64,000 nucleotides of DNA from Nocardia sp. NBC_01327 (GTDB taxonomy: Bacteria > Actinomycetota > Actinomycetes > Mycobacteriales > Mycobacteriaceae), in assembly GCF_035958815.1 (NCBI RefSeq), contig NZ_CP108383.1, positions 4,154,001-4,218,000 on the forward strand, read 5' to 3'. The position numbers and the translations under genes were made by a program. The notes below the pieces were generated by a model. That model had not been told where the DNA came from. It worked only from the letters and a program-made list of their open reading frames with translations, and made no database searches. Within the stretch, counting starts at the first letter, position 1. Every line of letters begins with the position of its first letter. Of this stretch, positions 1 to 7,914 are shown one piece after another.

Positions 1-828
1 GCGGTATCGCTGATCAATGCGTTCTGTGCGTCCGGATCCGCGAATCTGGTGCGCGACTACGCTTTTCCGCTGGCCTTCGAGGTGCTCAACCACCTGCTCG
101 GCTGTCCTGCCGATATCGCCGGGCAGGCGGCGGAGGGGTTTCGCGCGATCTTCGAGGGCATCGGCGCGGAAACCGGTAACAAGCTCCTCGTCGGGGCGCT
201 GCAACGCCTCGCCGTGCACAAGCGGGCGCAACCGGGCGACGACGTCACCACCCGGATGCTCGAGCACCCCGCCCGGCTGACCGATACCGAGATGGTGCAT
301 CAGCTGGCCACCCTCTACGGCGCGGGCATCGAGCCGCAGCAGAATCTGATCATCAACACTTTGCTGCTCATCCTGGCAGACGACCGTTTCGGCGGAATTG
401 TGCTGGGCGGCAGCCTGTCCACCCGCGACGCCCTCGACGAGGTGCTCTTCGACGATCCGCCCATGGCCAACTTCTGCATCAGCTTCCCGCGCCAGCCCGT
501 CCTGGTGGAGGACCGCTGGCTCCCGGCGCATCAGCCGGTGGTAGTCAGCATGGCCGCGTGCAATACCGACCCGGCGATTCGGGCCGGGCAGTTGGCCGGA
601 AACCGCTCCCACCTCGCGTGGGGAGCGGGCCCGCACTCCTGCCCCGCGAGTTCCCTGGCCTATCTCATCGCCCAGGAGGCCATCGACCAGCTGCTGGACG
701 CCCTGCCCGAGATCCGCCTGGCGGTCCCGATCGGTGAATTAGACTGGCGCCCAGGCCCTTTCCATCGCGCCCTATCGGCCCTCCCGGTCCTTTTCACGCC
801 CTCGGCGCCGCTGCCGGAGCGGGCATGA
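1..828 (+). CDS. Cytochrome P450, conservon type, 5' end missing
   Basis: The reading frame is open from base 1, so only the C-terminal 275 residues of a roughly 400-residue P450 are present. The cysteine loop reads WGAGPHSCPAS, with the heme-thiolate Cys, and the I-helix region reads YGAGIEPQQN in place of the usual AGxxT. The K-helix, where ExxR is expected, reads E-V-L-F before DDPP, so the normally invariant Arg is absent. A CPA motif after the heme Cys and loss of ExxR are features I associate with CYP156/CYP157-like P450s of actinobacterial conservons (histidine kinase, Roadblock, DUF742 and GTPase gene sets). Such genes would lie left of the window, which is inference. Monooxygenase activity is uncertain. 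Confidence 0.85.
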   Translation, partial: AVSLINAFCASGSANLVRDYAFPLAFEVLNHLLGCPADIAGQAAEGFRAIFEGIGAETGNKLLVGALQRLAVHKRAQPGDDVTTRMLEHPARLTDTEMVHQLATLYGAGIEPQQNLIINTLLLILADDRFGGIVLGGSLSTRDALDEVLFDDPPMANFCISFPRQPVLVEDRWLPAHQPVVVSMAACNTDPAIRAGQLAGNRSHLAWGAGPHSCPASSLAYLIAQEAIDQLLDALPEIRLAVPIGELDWRPGPFHRALSALPVLFTPSAPLPERA

Positions 829-847
829 TCGCCCCGCCGGCGCCCGG

Positions 848-1729
848 TCAGGGCTGGATGTTCTCCAGATCTTCGAGCAGGCTCGGGTGGATGGGCTGCC
901 AGCCGAGTGTCTGCCGGGTGTGGGTGCTCGACGAAGGCTGATCGGTGGCGAAGATCGGGCCGAGCGGTCCGAATGTCTCCTCCGGCACCGCTTCGACCGC
1001 GATCCCGAGCCTGCGACCGATGACCGCGGCCATATCGCGGACGGCATCGCCTTCATCGGCCACAGCGTGCCATGCGGTTCCGCCGGGCGCCTTCTCGAGA
1101 ACGAGCCGGAAGAGTACGGCCGCATCGAGCGCATGCACCGCGGGCCAGCGCTGTGCGCCGTCACCCGGATAGCCTGCTACTCCGGTGCGGCGTGCGATGC
1201 CGGTCAGCAGCCCGGCGAATCCGCCGGTGCCGTTGTTGTGCACCGTGCGCGGCAGTCGCACGGCCGCACTTCGCACCCCGCGCGAGGCCAAGTCCAGCAC
1301 GGCATTGACCGAGACGCCGCGCCCGCCGACGGGTCCGTCGGTAGAGGAGGGGTCGGCCTCGGTGGACGCCCGTCCCGGCACCCACGGAGTGCCCGAAACC
1401 GTGAGGAACGGCCGGTCGCTGCCAATGAGTTCCTCGCCCAGGGTCGCCAGCGCCGCACTCTCCTCGGCGACCGCCGCCGCGACGGCAGCGGGACTGCTGA
1501 AGTCATTGGCGAAGGCCAGATGGATCACGCCATCGGTCCGCGCGGCGCCGGCGCGGAGCGTGGCCAGATCGGTGAGGTCACCCCGAATCGTCTCGGCCCC
1601 AGCGGTTTCGAGGGCCGCCGCCGACGAATCGGAGCGAGCGAGTGCGAGCACGGTGTGCCCGTTGCCGAGCAGCTCGGCAATAACGGCCGACCCGATCAAA
1701 CCGCTGCCGCCGGTGATGAATACCTGCAT
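848..1729 (-). CDS. NAD(P)-dependent epimerase/dehydratase-like SDR
   Basis: An extended-SDR protein of 293 residues. It opens MQVFITGGSGLIGS, a Rossmann nucleotide-binding glycine motif, and carries a DLTDL acidic loop. I place the start at the internal ATG because a GGGAGAG ribosome site lies just upstream and the added N-terminal residues of the longer frame look like non-coding operator sequence. The expected YxxxK is not obvious, so it may act as an NmrA/epimerase-like reductase or sensor; the substrate is unknown. It is divergent from the TetR gene at 1815 and the two share a large twin palindrome, so repression by that regulator is likely. Confidence 0.85.
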   Translation of the reverse strand: MQVFITGGSGLIGSAVIAELLGNGHTVLALARSDSSAAALETAGAETIRGDLTDLATLRAGAARTDGVIHLAFANDFSSPAAVAAAVAEESAALATLGEELIGSDRPFLTVSGTPWVPGRASTEADPSSTDGPVGGRGVSVNAVLDLASRGVRSAAVRLPRTVHNNGTGGFAGLLTGIARRTGVAGYPGDGAQRWPAVHALDAAVLFRLVLEKAPGGTAWHAVADEGDAVRDMAAVIGRRLGIAVEAVPEETFGPLGPIFATDQPSSSTHTRQTLGWQPIHPSLLEDLENIQP

Positions 1730-1745
1730 GTCTCTCCCTGGAGAG

Positions 1746-1800
1746 TGATGGGACTGTTGTCTCATCACTGTAGCAGAGTGATGAGACAACAGTCCCATCA
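1746..1800. promoter_or_regulatory. Twin inverted TetR operator between SDR and tetR genes
   Basis: Two perfect 24-bp arms (1746-1769 and 1777-1800) are inverted around 7 bases. Each arm is itself a near-palindrome: ATGGGAC-TGTT-GTCTCAT at 1748-1765 and its inverse at 1781-1798. The region therefore holds two copies of one 18-bp TetR-type operator with centres 33 bp apart, just before both divergent start codons. Binding by the product of the gene at 1815 is inferred from position. Confidence 0.8.
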
Positions 1801-1814
1801 TCTATGGTGGTCTG

Positions 1815-2387
1815 ATGGCGAGATGGGAACCCGGGGCACGTGAGCGACTAGTCCTGGCCGCAGTGGACCTGTTCACCGAGCTGGGCTACGACGCGACCAC
1901 CGTCGCCCAGATAGCCGAACGCGCCGGCGTCACCAAGAGCACCTTCTTCCGTCACTTCTCCGACAAACGAGAACTCCTCGCCGCCGGCCAAGAGGCCCTG
2001 AGCCAACTCCTGACCGAGGGCATCGCCGAGGCCCCCGCCCATGCCACCCCCCTCGAAGCCGTCGCCGCCGGCCTCGAACGCGCCTCCACCGCCATGGGCC
2101 CGATGAACCGCGAACTAGCTCCCCGCCTTCAAGCCGCAATAGCCGCCAACAGCGAACTCCAAGCCCGCGACGCCCTCAAAAGCGTCGGCCTAGCCGAGGC
2201 CATGGCCACCGCCCTCCGCGCCCGCGCCATCCCCGCCCCCACCGCCCACCTCGCCGCAGAACTAGGCGTCCTAGCCTTCAAACAGGGCTACGCCCAATGG
2301 CTCCAAGCCACCCCCGACGCCCCCCTCGCCCCCTACGCCCTCGCCGCCCTCGAAGCCCTGCACGCAGCGACCAAGTCCCTCACCTGA
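1815..2387 (+). CDS. TetR family transcriptional regulator
   Basis: A 190-residue repressor. Residues about 8-52 form the TetR helix-turn-helix (ELGYDATTVAQIAERAGVTK followed by STFFRHFSDKRELL), and the rest is a helical ligand-binding domain of ordinary length. The gene is divergent from the SDR at 848-1729, with the twin operator between them, so autoregulation plus control of the SDR is the simplest reading. Its 3' third is markedly richer in proline and alanine codons ending in C, but no frame break is seen. The ligand is unknown. Confidence 0.9.
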   Translation: MARWEPGARERLVLAAVDLFTELGYDATTVAQIAERAGVTKSTFFRHFSDKRELLAAGQEALSQLLTEGIAEAPAHATPLEAVAAGLERASTAMGPMNRELAPRLQAAIAANSELQARDALKSVGLAEAMATALRARAIPAPTAHLAAELGVLAFKQGYAQWLQATPDAPLAPYALAALEALHAATKSLT

Positions 2388-2602
2388 CAGAAACGCTCGA
2401 ACGCCACCACACAGCCCGCATCCGCAACGCACAACCCATGTTGGGCCTGCGCGGCGCAGACATAGTCTGTGCGATCCGGGCTGTGCGGTAAGGGTTCTCG
2501 TCGCTGCCTCACCTGGTGCGGTGCGCTTGTAGTGCTTTGGTAATCAGCTGCCGTGCATCGTCTCCGGACGGAATTTTTCAAGGTGGATGAGTCCAACGGG
2601 TG

Positions 2603-3628
2603 TTAAGCGGCTGTCGTGTCGGCCTCCTGGGTGGCGTCGTCGGCTGGTCGGTTGATCCAGACGGTCTCGGGTAGGTCAAGGATCTTCGGTGCCGTGGTGG
2701 TGCCGAAGCGGTGTGGGTGGCGGGCGCGGGCCTGGGCGAGCACGGCTTGGCGGGCGGCGGCCTTGTCGGTGGCCAGCCCGTAGTGAACGTCGGCGGGGGT
2801 GTGTAAACCGATGCCGGTGTGGCGGTGTTGGTGGTTGTACCACCCGGCGAAGGAATCCATGAATTGTCGTGCCTCGGTGAGTGATCGGAAACGTTCGGGG
2901 AACTCTGGACCGTATTTCAGAGTCTTGAACAGCGCCTCCGAAAAGGGGTTGTCATTGGATACCCGTGGCCGTGAATGCGAGCGGGTGACCTCGAGATCGG
3001 CGAGCAGAGCGGCGACCGATTTGGACGTCATCGACGTGCCCCGATCGGCGTGCACTACCTGCGGAATCCCGTGGACCCCGAAGATCTCTTTCATCAATTC
3101 CGTTGCCAGAACACCGGATTCATGATTGTGAACATGGACCCCGACGATGTAACGGGAGTAGATGTCGATCATCACGTAGGCATCGAAATACTGTCCCTTG
3201 ACCGGGCCGGCGAGCTTGGTGATGTCCCACGAATACACCTGCCTCGGTGCGGTGGCGACCAACTCCGGACACACCTTGGCCGGATGCCGCGCCAACCGGC
3301 GCCGCTCCTTGACCTGCTTGTTTTCCCCTAACACCCGATACATCGTGGACACCGAACACAGGTAGGTGCCCTCGTCCAGGAGCTGGGCGAAGACCTGCAA
3401 CGGCGCCAGATCGACGAACCCGGCACTGCCCAGTTTCTCCAGGATCGCGCGTCGCTCGAACTCGGAGAGCTTGTTCACCGGATCTGAAACCGGTTGCGGT
3501 ACACCCGAACTCGGTGCCGCGGCGGCCTTACGGCGGCGGTTCGCGGTGGAACGCACCAGTCCCGTCAATACCGCCGCACGCCGAGTACCGGCTCCGGCAT
3601 CGGTCAACGACATGTACGCGGTGGTCAA
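2603..3628 (-). CDS. IS3-family transposase OrfB (DDE integrase core)
   Basis: A 341-residue rve-type integrase domain. The catalytic triad is visible as the Asp of YSWDITK, the Asp of VHADRG and the Glu of NPFSEALFKTLK, followed by the WYNHQHRH block typical of IS3 transposases. The frame starts with TTG at 3628 and overlaps the orfA stop by four bases (TTGA). As in other IS3 elements, expression as an OrfA-OrfB fusion by frameshifting or by translational coupling is expected. The frame looks intact, so the element may still be active. Confidence 0.93.
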   Translation of the reverse strand: MTTAYMSLTDAGAGTRRAAVLTGLVRSTANRRRKAAAAPSSGVPQPVSDPVNKLSEFERRAILEKLGSAGFVDLAPLQVFAQLLDEGTYLCSVSTMYRVLGENKQVKERRRLARHPAKVCPELVATAPRQVYSWDITKLAGPVKGQYFDAYVMIDIYSRYIVGVHVHNHESGVLATELMKEIFGVHGIPQVVHADRGTSMTSKSVAALLADLEVTRSHSRPRVSNDNPFSEALFKTLKYGPEFPERFRSLTEARQFMDSFAGWYNHQHRHTGIGLHTPADVHYGLATDKAAARQAVLAQARARHPHRFGTTTAPKILDLPETVWINRPADDATQEADTTAA

Positions 3629-4062
3629 CGCCTTCTGCGCTGCTCGTCGGAATCCGCTCTCTCGGAGAGAGATTCCAAGAGAGCGTGTGCTTTTCCCATG
3701 ATGTCCAGGGCGGCCTCGGTAGTGACGAGACGTTTGTTGGCACGCGCTAATTCCGCTGTCAGACGTGCGATTTCGGCTTGCTCAGCGGTCAGTTTACCGA
3801 CCTTCTCACCCGGTTTCTTACCGGAGAGGACCCCCGCGTCGCGCTGCTTGCGCCACTCGCTGATCTGCGAGGAATACAGCCCTTCTCGGCGCAGATACCC
3901 GCCACCGTCGCCGTGTTCGATCGCCTGCTCGTAGGCCTGCAGATACGCCAACTTGTCCGCTGCGCTGAACGCACGCCGCCGCTTCGGCTCGTCACCACGC
4001 GGCCCTGGAGAACCCATCCGCCCATTGTGGCCTTCGGCGACCGCGGCTCTTGTCCTGGTCAT
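3625..4062 (-). CDS. IS3-family transposase OrfA (HTH protein)
   Basis: A 145-residue DNA-binding partner of OrfB. Residues about 28-70 hold the helix-turn-helix (FSAADKLAYLQAYEQA, then REGLYSSQISEWRKQRDAG). A leucine-heptad coiled coil follows (KLTAEQAEIARLTAELARANKRL), matching the leucine zipper of IS3 OrfA proteins. The frame ends in an arginine run where it overlaps orfB. The true start may be a later codon near MGSPGPRGDEPKRRR. Confidence 0.9.
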   Translation of the reverse strand: MTRTRAAVAEGHNGRMGSPGPRGDEPKRRRAFSAADKLAYLQAYEQAIEHGDGGGYLRREGLYSSQISEWRKQRDAGVLSGKKPGEKVGKLTAEQAEIARLTAELARANKRLVTTEAALDIMGKAHALLESLSERADSDEQRRRR

Positions 4063-4122
4063 GAAATAGCGATCCGTCTCTCGCCCTGCATCTCCGATTG
4101 GCTCCGAGCCGGTGGACTCACC

Positions 4123-4923
4123 TCACCCTGACACGCAGGGGGACACCGACTGCCCAACCAGGACATCGAAGGTTCGGTGATAGAGCTTGATTTCTCGCGG
4201 TTGGGTAACGGTGAGTTCCGCGGAAATCGACTCGACGGTTACCCTGCGCTGGTCGAACATGACGAAGTTGGTCAACTGCATCGGCAGTTCGGCGCTCATC
4301 GGCACGATCCCGAAGGTGACCCGGGGTAATCCCATCGCGGCCAGTAGTCTGTCCAACTGCCCGATCATGACCGAGTCCCCGCCGACAGTGTTGTACAAAG
4401 CTTGCTCGCCCATGAGGATATGAAACCGGTGGTCCCCTCGGTAGAGAATCTGCTGGCGCTCAATGCGTTTGGAGACTCCCTCATCGAGATCATCGGGTAT
4501 CCCGTGGAATTTGATCGACCTGCGCAGGACCGTGGAAGCGTATTCCGCGGTCTGAAGAAGTCCTGGTATCAGGGACGGCTGATAGGCGCGGATCACCTTG
4601 GACTGCTGCATCAGATGCAGGATCTCGTGCTGTTTCTGTTTGGTCCCACCGCTGAGCGTTCGCCGCCACTCGCGATACGAGGTCTCTATATTCCGCAGCG
4701 TAGCAACAAGATTCGGCATCTCACTCTGGGCCCCGGTAAGGGTGCACCACACCTGGATGTCGGCGATCGACGGTTTCGTCCTGCCGTATTCGATCTTGGG
4801 TATCCTGGTCTGATGCCATCCGGCCCTGCGGGCAAGCTCGCTACCGCTGAGTCCGGCGGACTGGCGAAGCTCCCGGAGGCGTTCCCCGAGAGCTTCGCGC
4901 GCTTGCTGTAGAGAATTGGTCAC
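4123..4923 (-). CDS. XRE regulator with DUF5753 (WhiJ-like)
   Basis: A 266-residue protein with a GTG start. Residues 10-65 form a Cro/C1 helix-turn-helix (LRQSAGLSGSELARRAG, then IPKIEYGRTKPS); residues about 80-255 match DUF5753, with the typical block YQPSLIPGLLQTAEYA. Such proteins are abundant in actinomycetes and usually sit beside small partner proteins, as WhiJ does in Streptomyces. Here it starts three bases after the DUF6879 gene, and a third small gene lies further upstream, giving the typical trio. The C-terminus ends abruptly (VGQSVSPCVSG), three bases from the IS3 end; it may be slightly shorter than usual. Confidence 0.88.
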   Translation of the reverse strand: MTNSLQQAREALGERLRELRQSAGLSGSELARRAGWHQTRIPKIEYGRTKPSIADIQVWCTLTGAQSEMPNLVATLRNIETSYREWRRTLSGGTKQKQHEILHLMQQSKVIRAYQPSLIPGLLQTAEYASTVLRRSIKFHGIPDDLDEGVSKRIERQQILYRGDHRFHILMGEQALYNTVGGDSVMIGQLDRLLAAMGLPRVTFGIVPMSAELPMQLTNFVMFDQRRVTVESISAELTVTQPREIKLYHRTFDVLVGQSVSPCVSG

Positions 4924-4926
4924 CGG

Positions 4927-5445
4927 TCAGAGTTCACGTTCGTATTCATTGAACGGGACCGCCGATCGCCACAGCTTTTCCTTCACTCCCCGGCAGTACG
5001 CCGCGATGCCGGGGTCGGTGGTTATTGCCGCTCCGGAGGGTCTGCCGTCATTGTCTACCAGGTTGAAACCCACTGTCGTGCCGTCGAACAGCCACCAGTC
5101 ATCCGAGGGCACGTCCCCGGCAAGGTGTCGAGGCAGATAGCGAATGTCTTCTCCGGCATCTACATTGCCCGCCGTGATCGAAAGCAGCCAGCGCTGATAG
5201 TCGCTGTGCGGCACCGTGACTACACGGACCCGAGTCACCCGCACTCCGCGACCGACGGTTTCCTGAACAAGCTCCGTCCACGGTCGCCTGCCGTACTCCG
5301 GTACCGGTGTTGCACCGTTGAGGAATCGGCGCAGCGATTCGGACTCACTGGGAACAGAGTAGGCGTCTCTCACCTCCAGATGGAATGCCTCCTGCTCGGC
5401 CAGCCGGAACAGCTCAGGCCACGGACTAGGCTGCCGCAGTAACAC
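4927..5445 (-). CDS. DUF6879 family protein
   Basis: About 172 residues from a GTG at 5445, chosen because AGAGGG lies at ribosome-site distance; an ATG at 5478 would add eleven arginine-rich residues. The core has the DUF6879 pattern, with LFRLAEQEAFHLEVRDAY near the start, TRVRVVTVPHSDYQRW in the middle, and DDWWLFD. The family is found next to XRE-DUF5753 regulators in actinomycetes; its biochemical role is not established. It overlaps the upstream small gene by 20 bases and precedes the XRE gene by three, so the three form one operon. Confidence 0.8.
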   Translation of the reverse strand: MLLRQPSPWPELFRLAEQEAFHLEVRDAYSVPSESESLRRFLNGATPVPEYGRRPWTELVQETVGRGVRVTRVRVVTVPHSDYQRWLLSITAGNVDAGEDIRYLPRHLAGDVPSDDWWLFDGTTVGFNLVDNDGRPSGAAITTDPGIAAYCRGVKEKLWRSAVPFNEYEREL

Positions 5446-5755
5446 CGTGAAAAGCCCTCTCCGCCTTCGGCACTTCAATGGCGGCTTCGTGGGGTTCCAT
5501 GCTCATCGTGTCCACCGTCGCACGGTCGGTGATCGGCTGGCCGGAGATCAGGAACGTCCCGCGGCCGGTGTCGCTCAATGTGGCACCGATGAATGTCTCC
5601 GGCTCTGCGAACCCCAGCAGTAGATGCGGAATCTCCACAGTCGCCTGCGTCCCTGTCTTCCAGCCCACCACAACGTAAGTGCCGGTGTCGGTCGCGTACA
5701 GCGTTGGGCAATCGCCGTCACCCGAACCGCCCTTGCCGAGGAATTTCAACAACAT
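5426..5755 (-). CDS. Small conserved protein of the WhiJ-type locus
   Basis: A 109-residue acidic protein starting MLLKFLGKGGSGDGDCPTLY at an ATG behind a GGAG site. The middle (YVVVGWKTGTQATVEIPHLL, then a DTGRGTFLISGQPITD block) looks like a compact beta-rich fold. I recognise the pattern as a small partner commonly encoded with XRE-DUF5753 and DUF6879 genes in actinomycetes, but know no demonstrated function. It may be an antagonist or co-regulator of the XRE protein. It is first in the operon 5755-4123. Confidence 0.75.
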   Translation of the reverse strand: MLLKFLGKGGSGDGDCPTLYATDTGTYVVVGWKTGTQATVEIPHLLLGFAEPETFIGATLSDTGRGTFLISGQPITDRATVDTMSMEPHEAAIEVPKAERAFHGVTAAA

Positions 5756-5972
5756 GATGACGCTCCTATCTGAACTACGCGCAACTATGCCTACAAGCTC
5801 CAATTGTCTCGCCCAAATGACCTGGCTGACCAGTGATTAAGTCATTTTCAGCATAGTTCGGCATAGGTGTGGCCAAGCAGGTTTGAGGTCTCTTAGCGTC
5901 GATCCAAGCGTTCGGGGCCGGTGCAATCGTCTCGGTCCAGGCGGGCCTCGCCAACCGACGACAGGGGCGGTC

Positions 5973-6461
5973 ATGGATGACAAAGCGGAGCGCACACGAC
6001 TGTTCTCGTTCCCCGGCGGGGTGCTCGAACTGCAGAGCACCGGGGACGTGGACGAGGACTACGCCGGGTTCTATCTCCAACTCCACGGACAGGCTCACGA
6101 TGAGGAAGGCGGAGTGGCTGTAATGCGCTGGAAGCCAACATGTATCGGGTACCTGCGTACCGACGTATCGGGCGTTGCCCAGATGTGGGATCAATCCCAA
6201 ATCCGAAGGCTAGCTGAGCGTCTCGGGTACGACTTCGCCGATATGGTGATCTATGACCCGAAGTTCGGACGTCCGCCACTGGCGCGTTTGAGGGCGCAGG
6301 CGACCCGCTTGGACGCTGAAGCGGTGGTAGTCCCCAGCCCTGAGCATTTCGAGGGTGGGGAGATACCGGCGGCGTTGGTGCTCCAAGTGGACGTGATCGT
6401 CGTGAACCCCGAAGAGACCTACGCGCGACGGCCCGTGAGTCAGCTTCCGCAGCACAGATGA
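5973..6461 (+). CDS. Hypothetical protein of the XRE-DUF5753 neighbourhood
   Basis: 162 residues from the ATG at 5973, preceded by AGGGGCGG. The C-terminal half contains YLRTDVSGVAQMWDQSQI, then LAERLGYDFADMVIYDP, and later EAVVVPSPEHFEGGEIP and VIVVNPEETYAR. This layout resembles a resolvase-like Rossmann fold used by actinobacterial hypothetical proteins, but I see no catalytic serine in the right place. It is divergent from the WhiJ-like trio, with about 215 bp between the starts, so shared regulation is possible. Function unknown. Confidence 0.72.
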   Translation: MDDKAERTRLFSFPGGVLELQSTGDVDEDYAGFYLQLHGQAHDEEGGVAVMRWKPTCIGYLRTDVSGVAQMWDQSQIRRLAERLGYDFADMVIYDPKFGRPPLARLRAQATRLDAEAVVVPSPEHFEGGEIPAALVLQVDVIVVNPEETYARRPVSQLPQHR

Positions 6462-6599
6462 TGTTGTTGTGCAAGGGATCTGGATTGAGTCGAAGCGTCA
6501 TCGAATTCGTGCAGTAGGTTGGATTGTGGCGTCGGCGGGGATGCTGTCGGCTCGTAGTCTCGATGCCGCCCTGGGGTGGCCGAAGGGTGGGAGGCGTTC

Positions 6600-6890
6600 G
6601 TGATTGTTGCGGTGTTTGCTCGGAGAGTTCGGGTAGGGGTGTCGGTGGACGATTTTGTGCGGGCTTGGGCGCCGGATAGCGGGGACCCGTATCCCGCTGG
6701 TGTCGAGGTGGGGGTGGATCCGGGTGATGATCGCCGGATTCTGACGATCATCAGGTTCGACGGGGATATGGAGGCGTTTCAGCGGGCGATGCCGCGGTTG
6801 ATTCATCCTGAGTCGCATCGGCGGGTGGATGAGCTGGTGGAGTCGACTGAGCTGGAGAGTGTGTATGAATCGGTTGCCGTGAGCGTGTGA
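6600..6890 (+). CDS. Hypothetical protein
   Basis: 96 residues from a GTG at 6600 behind GGGAGG; a GTG at 6576 would add eight residues. The protein is acidic (DDFVRAWAPD, then EVGVDPGDDRRILTIIRFDGD) and ends in a charged helix. Base use in this stretch is less C-rich at third positions than in the neighbours, which fits a horizontally acquired or rarely used gene. A long opposite-strand frame crosses it, but the forward product has the more protein-like composition. No family recognised. Confidence 0.55.
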   Translation: MIVAVFARRVRVGVSVDDFVRAWAPDSGDPYPAGVEVGVDPGDDRRILTIIRFDGDMEAFQRAMPRLIHPESHRRVDELVESTELESVYESVAVSV

Positions 6891-6932
6891 CAACCTCGCC
6901 GCAGATCGTGTTGCGGCGGGCGTGTGGGCGGA

Positions 6933-7913
6933 ATGCCCGTTATCGTCGGACGGGTGGCCAGTAAATCGGCGTCGCCGGCCGTGGAGTTGGCGGTGGGCGA
7001 GCAGACGGTGCGCGTATCCAATCCGGATCGGGTGTATTTCCCCGAGACCGGGGCTACCAAGTTCGATCTGGTGCAGTACTACCTGAGCGTGGGGGACGGG
7101 ATCGTCAATGCGCTGCGGGATCGGCCGTGCATGATGCACCGGTTTCCCAAGGGTCTGCCCGGCGGCAAGGTGCATCAGAAGCGGGTGCCCGCCGGTGCGC
7201 CGGACTGGATTCCCACTGTGCAGCTGTATTTTCCGCGCTACGGGCGCACCGCCGACGAACTGTGTGTCGAAAAGCTCGCCGATGTCGTGTGGGCGGTGCA
7301 GATGTCGACGGTGGAGTTCCACCCCTGGAATTCCCGCCGCTTCGACACCGAGATGCCCGACGAATGGCGGATCGACCTGGATCCGATGCCGGACTGCCCA
7401 TGGTCGCGAGTGCAGCGGGTGGCCGGTGTGGTGCAGGAGGTGCTCGACGAACTCGGTGCGGTCGGCTGGCCGAAAACCTCCGGCGGCAAGGGATTACACG
7501 TGTACGTGCGCACCACACCCCGCTTCGGCTTCCAGGAGGTGCGCCGGGCCGCGCTGGCCTTCGCCCGCGAGGTCGAGCGCCGCGCCCCGGACGACGTCAC
7601 CACCGCCTGGTGGCGCAAGGACCGCGACCCGAGCCAACTATTCGTCGACTACAACCAGAACGCCCGCGACCACACCATCGCGGCCGCGTATTCGGTCCGC
7701 GGCGTCCCGGAGGCCACGGTGTCCACCCCGATCCGCTGGGACGAACTCCCCGACCTGCACCCCCGCGATTTCACCATGTCCACGGTCCCCGCGCGCTACG
7801 CCGAACTGGGTGACCTGCACGCCGGCATCGACGAAGCCGTCTTCGACCTCGAACCGCTGCTGGAATGGGCCGACCGCGACAAGGTCGACATAGCCGACCT
7901 CGACGAGGACTGA
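6933..7913 (+). CDS. LigD-type DNA polymerase/primase domain protein
   Basis: About 326 residues matching the PolDom of bacterial NHEJ ligase LigD, without the ligase or nuclease domains. It begins with the family block VRVSNPDRVYFPETGATK. The catalytic Asp pair is in WRIDLDPMPD, the nucleotide-binding motif is SGGKGLHVYV, and the third acidic residue is in LFVDYNQNARD. Stand-alone PolDom proteins extend or fill ends in repair and occur in several copies in mycobacteria and Nocardia. No Ku or ligase gene is in the window. The start could be GTG 6924, ATG 6933 or GTG 6954. It converges tightly on the L,D-transpeptidase gene (one base apart). Confidence 0.92.
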   Translation: MPVIVGRVASKSASPAVELAVGEQTVRVSNPDRVYFPETGATKFDLVQYYLSVGDGIVNALRDRPCMMHRFPKGLPGGKVHQKRVPAGAPDWIPTVQLYFPRYGRTADELCVEKLADVVWAVQMSTVEFHPWNSRRFDTEMPDEWRIDLDPMPDCPWSRVQRVAGVVQEVLDELGAVGWPKTSGGKGLHVYVRTTPRFGFQEVRRAALAFAREVERRAPDDVTTAWWRKDRDPSQLFVDYNQNARDHTIAAAYSVRGVPEATVSTPIRWDELPDLHPRDFTMSTVPARYAELGDLHAGIDEAVFDLEPLLEWADRDKVDIADLDED

Positions 7914-7914
7914 A

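Larger units (their letters stand above)
2588..4120 (-). mobile_element. IS3-family insertion sequence
   Basis: A 1533-bp element carrying orfA and orfB in the usual overlapping arrangement. The ends read inward as TGAGTCCAACGGG (left, from 2588) and TGAGTCCACCGGC (right, complement from 4120): eight identical bases and then partial identity, with the TGA...TCA termini usual in this family. The flanking triplets (GGA and CCT) are not a direct repeat, so no target duplication is visible. The right end lies three bases from the stop codon of the XRE gene at 4123. Confidence 0.85.

Noticed and set aside
6498..7322. 274-residue His/Arg-rich frame opposite the genes at 6600 and 6933
   Set aside because: It is antisense to the LigD polymerase motifs and has shadow-frame composition without any motif.
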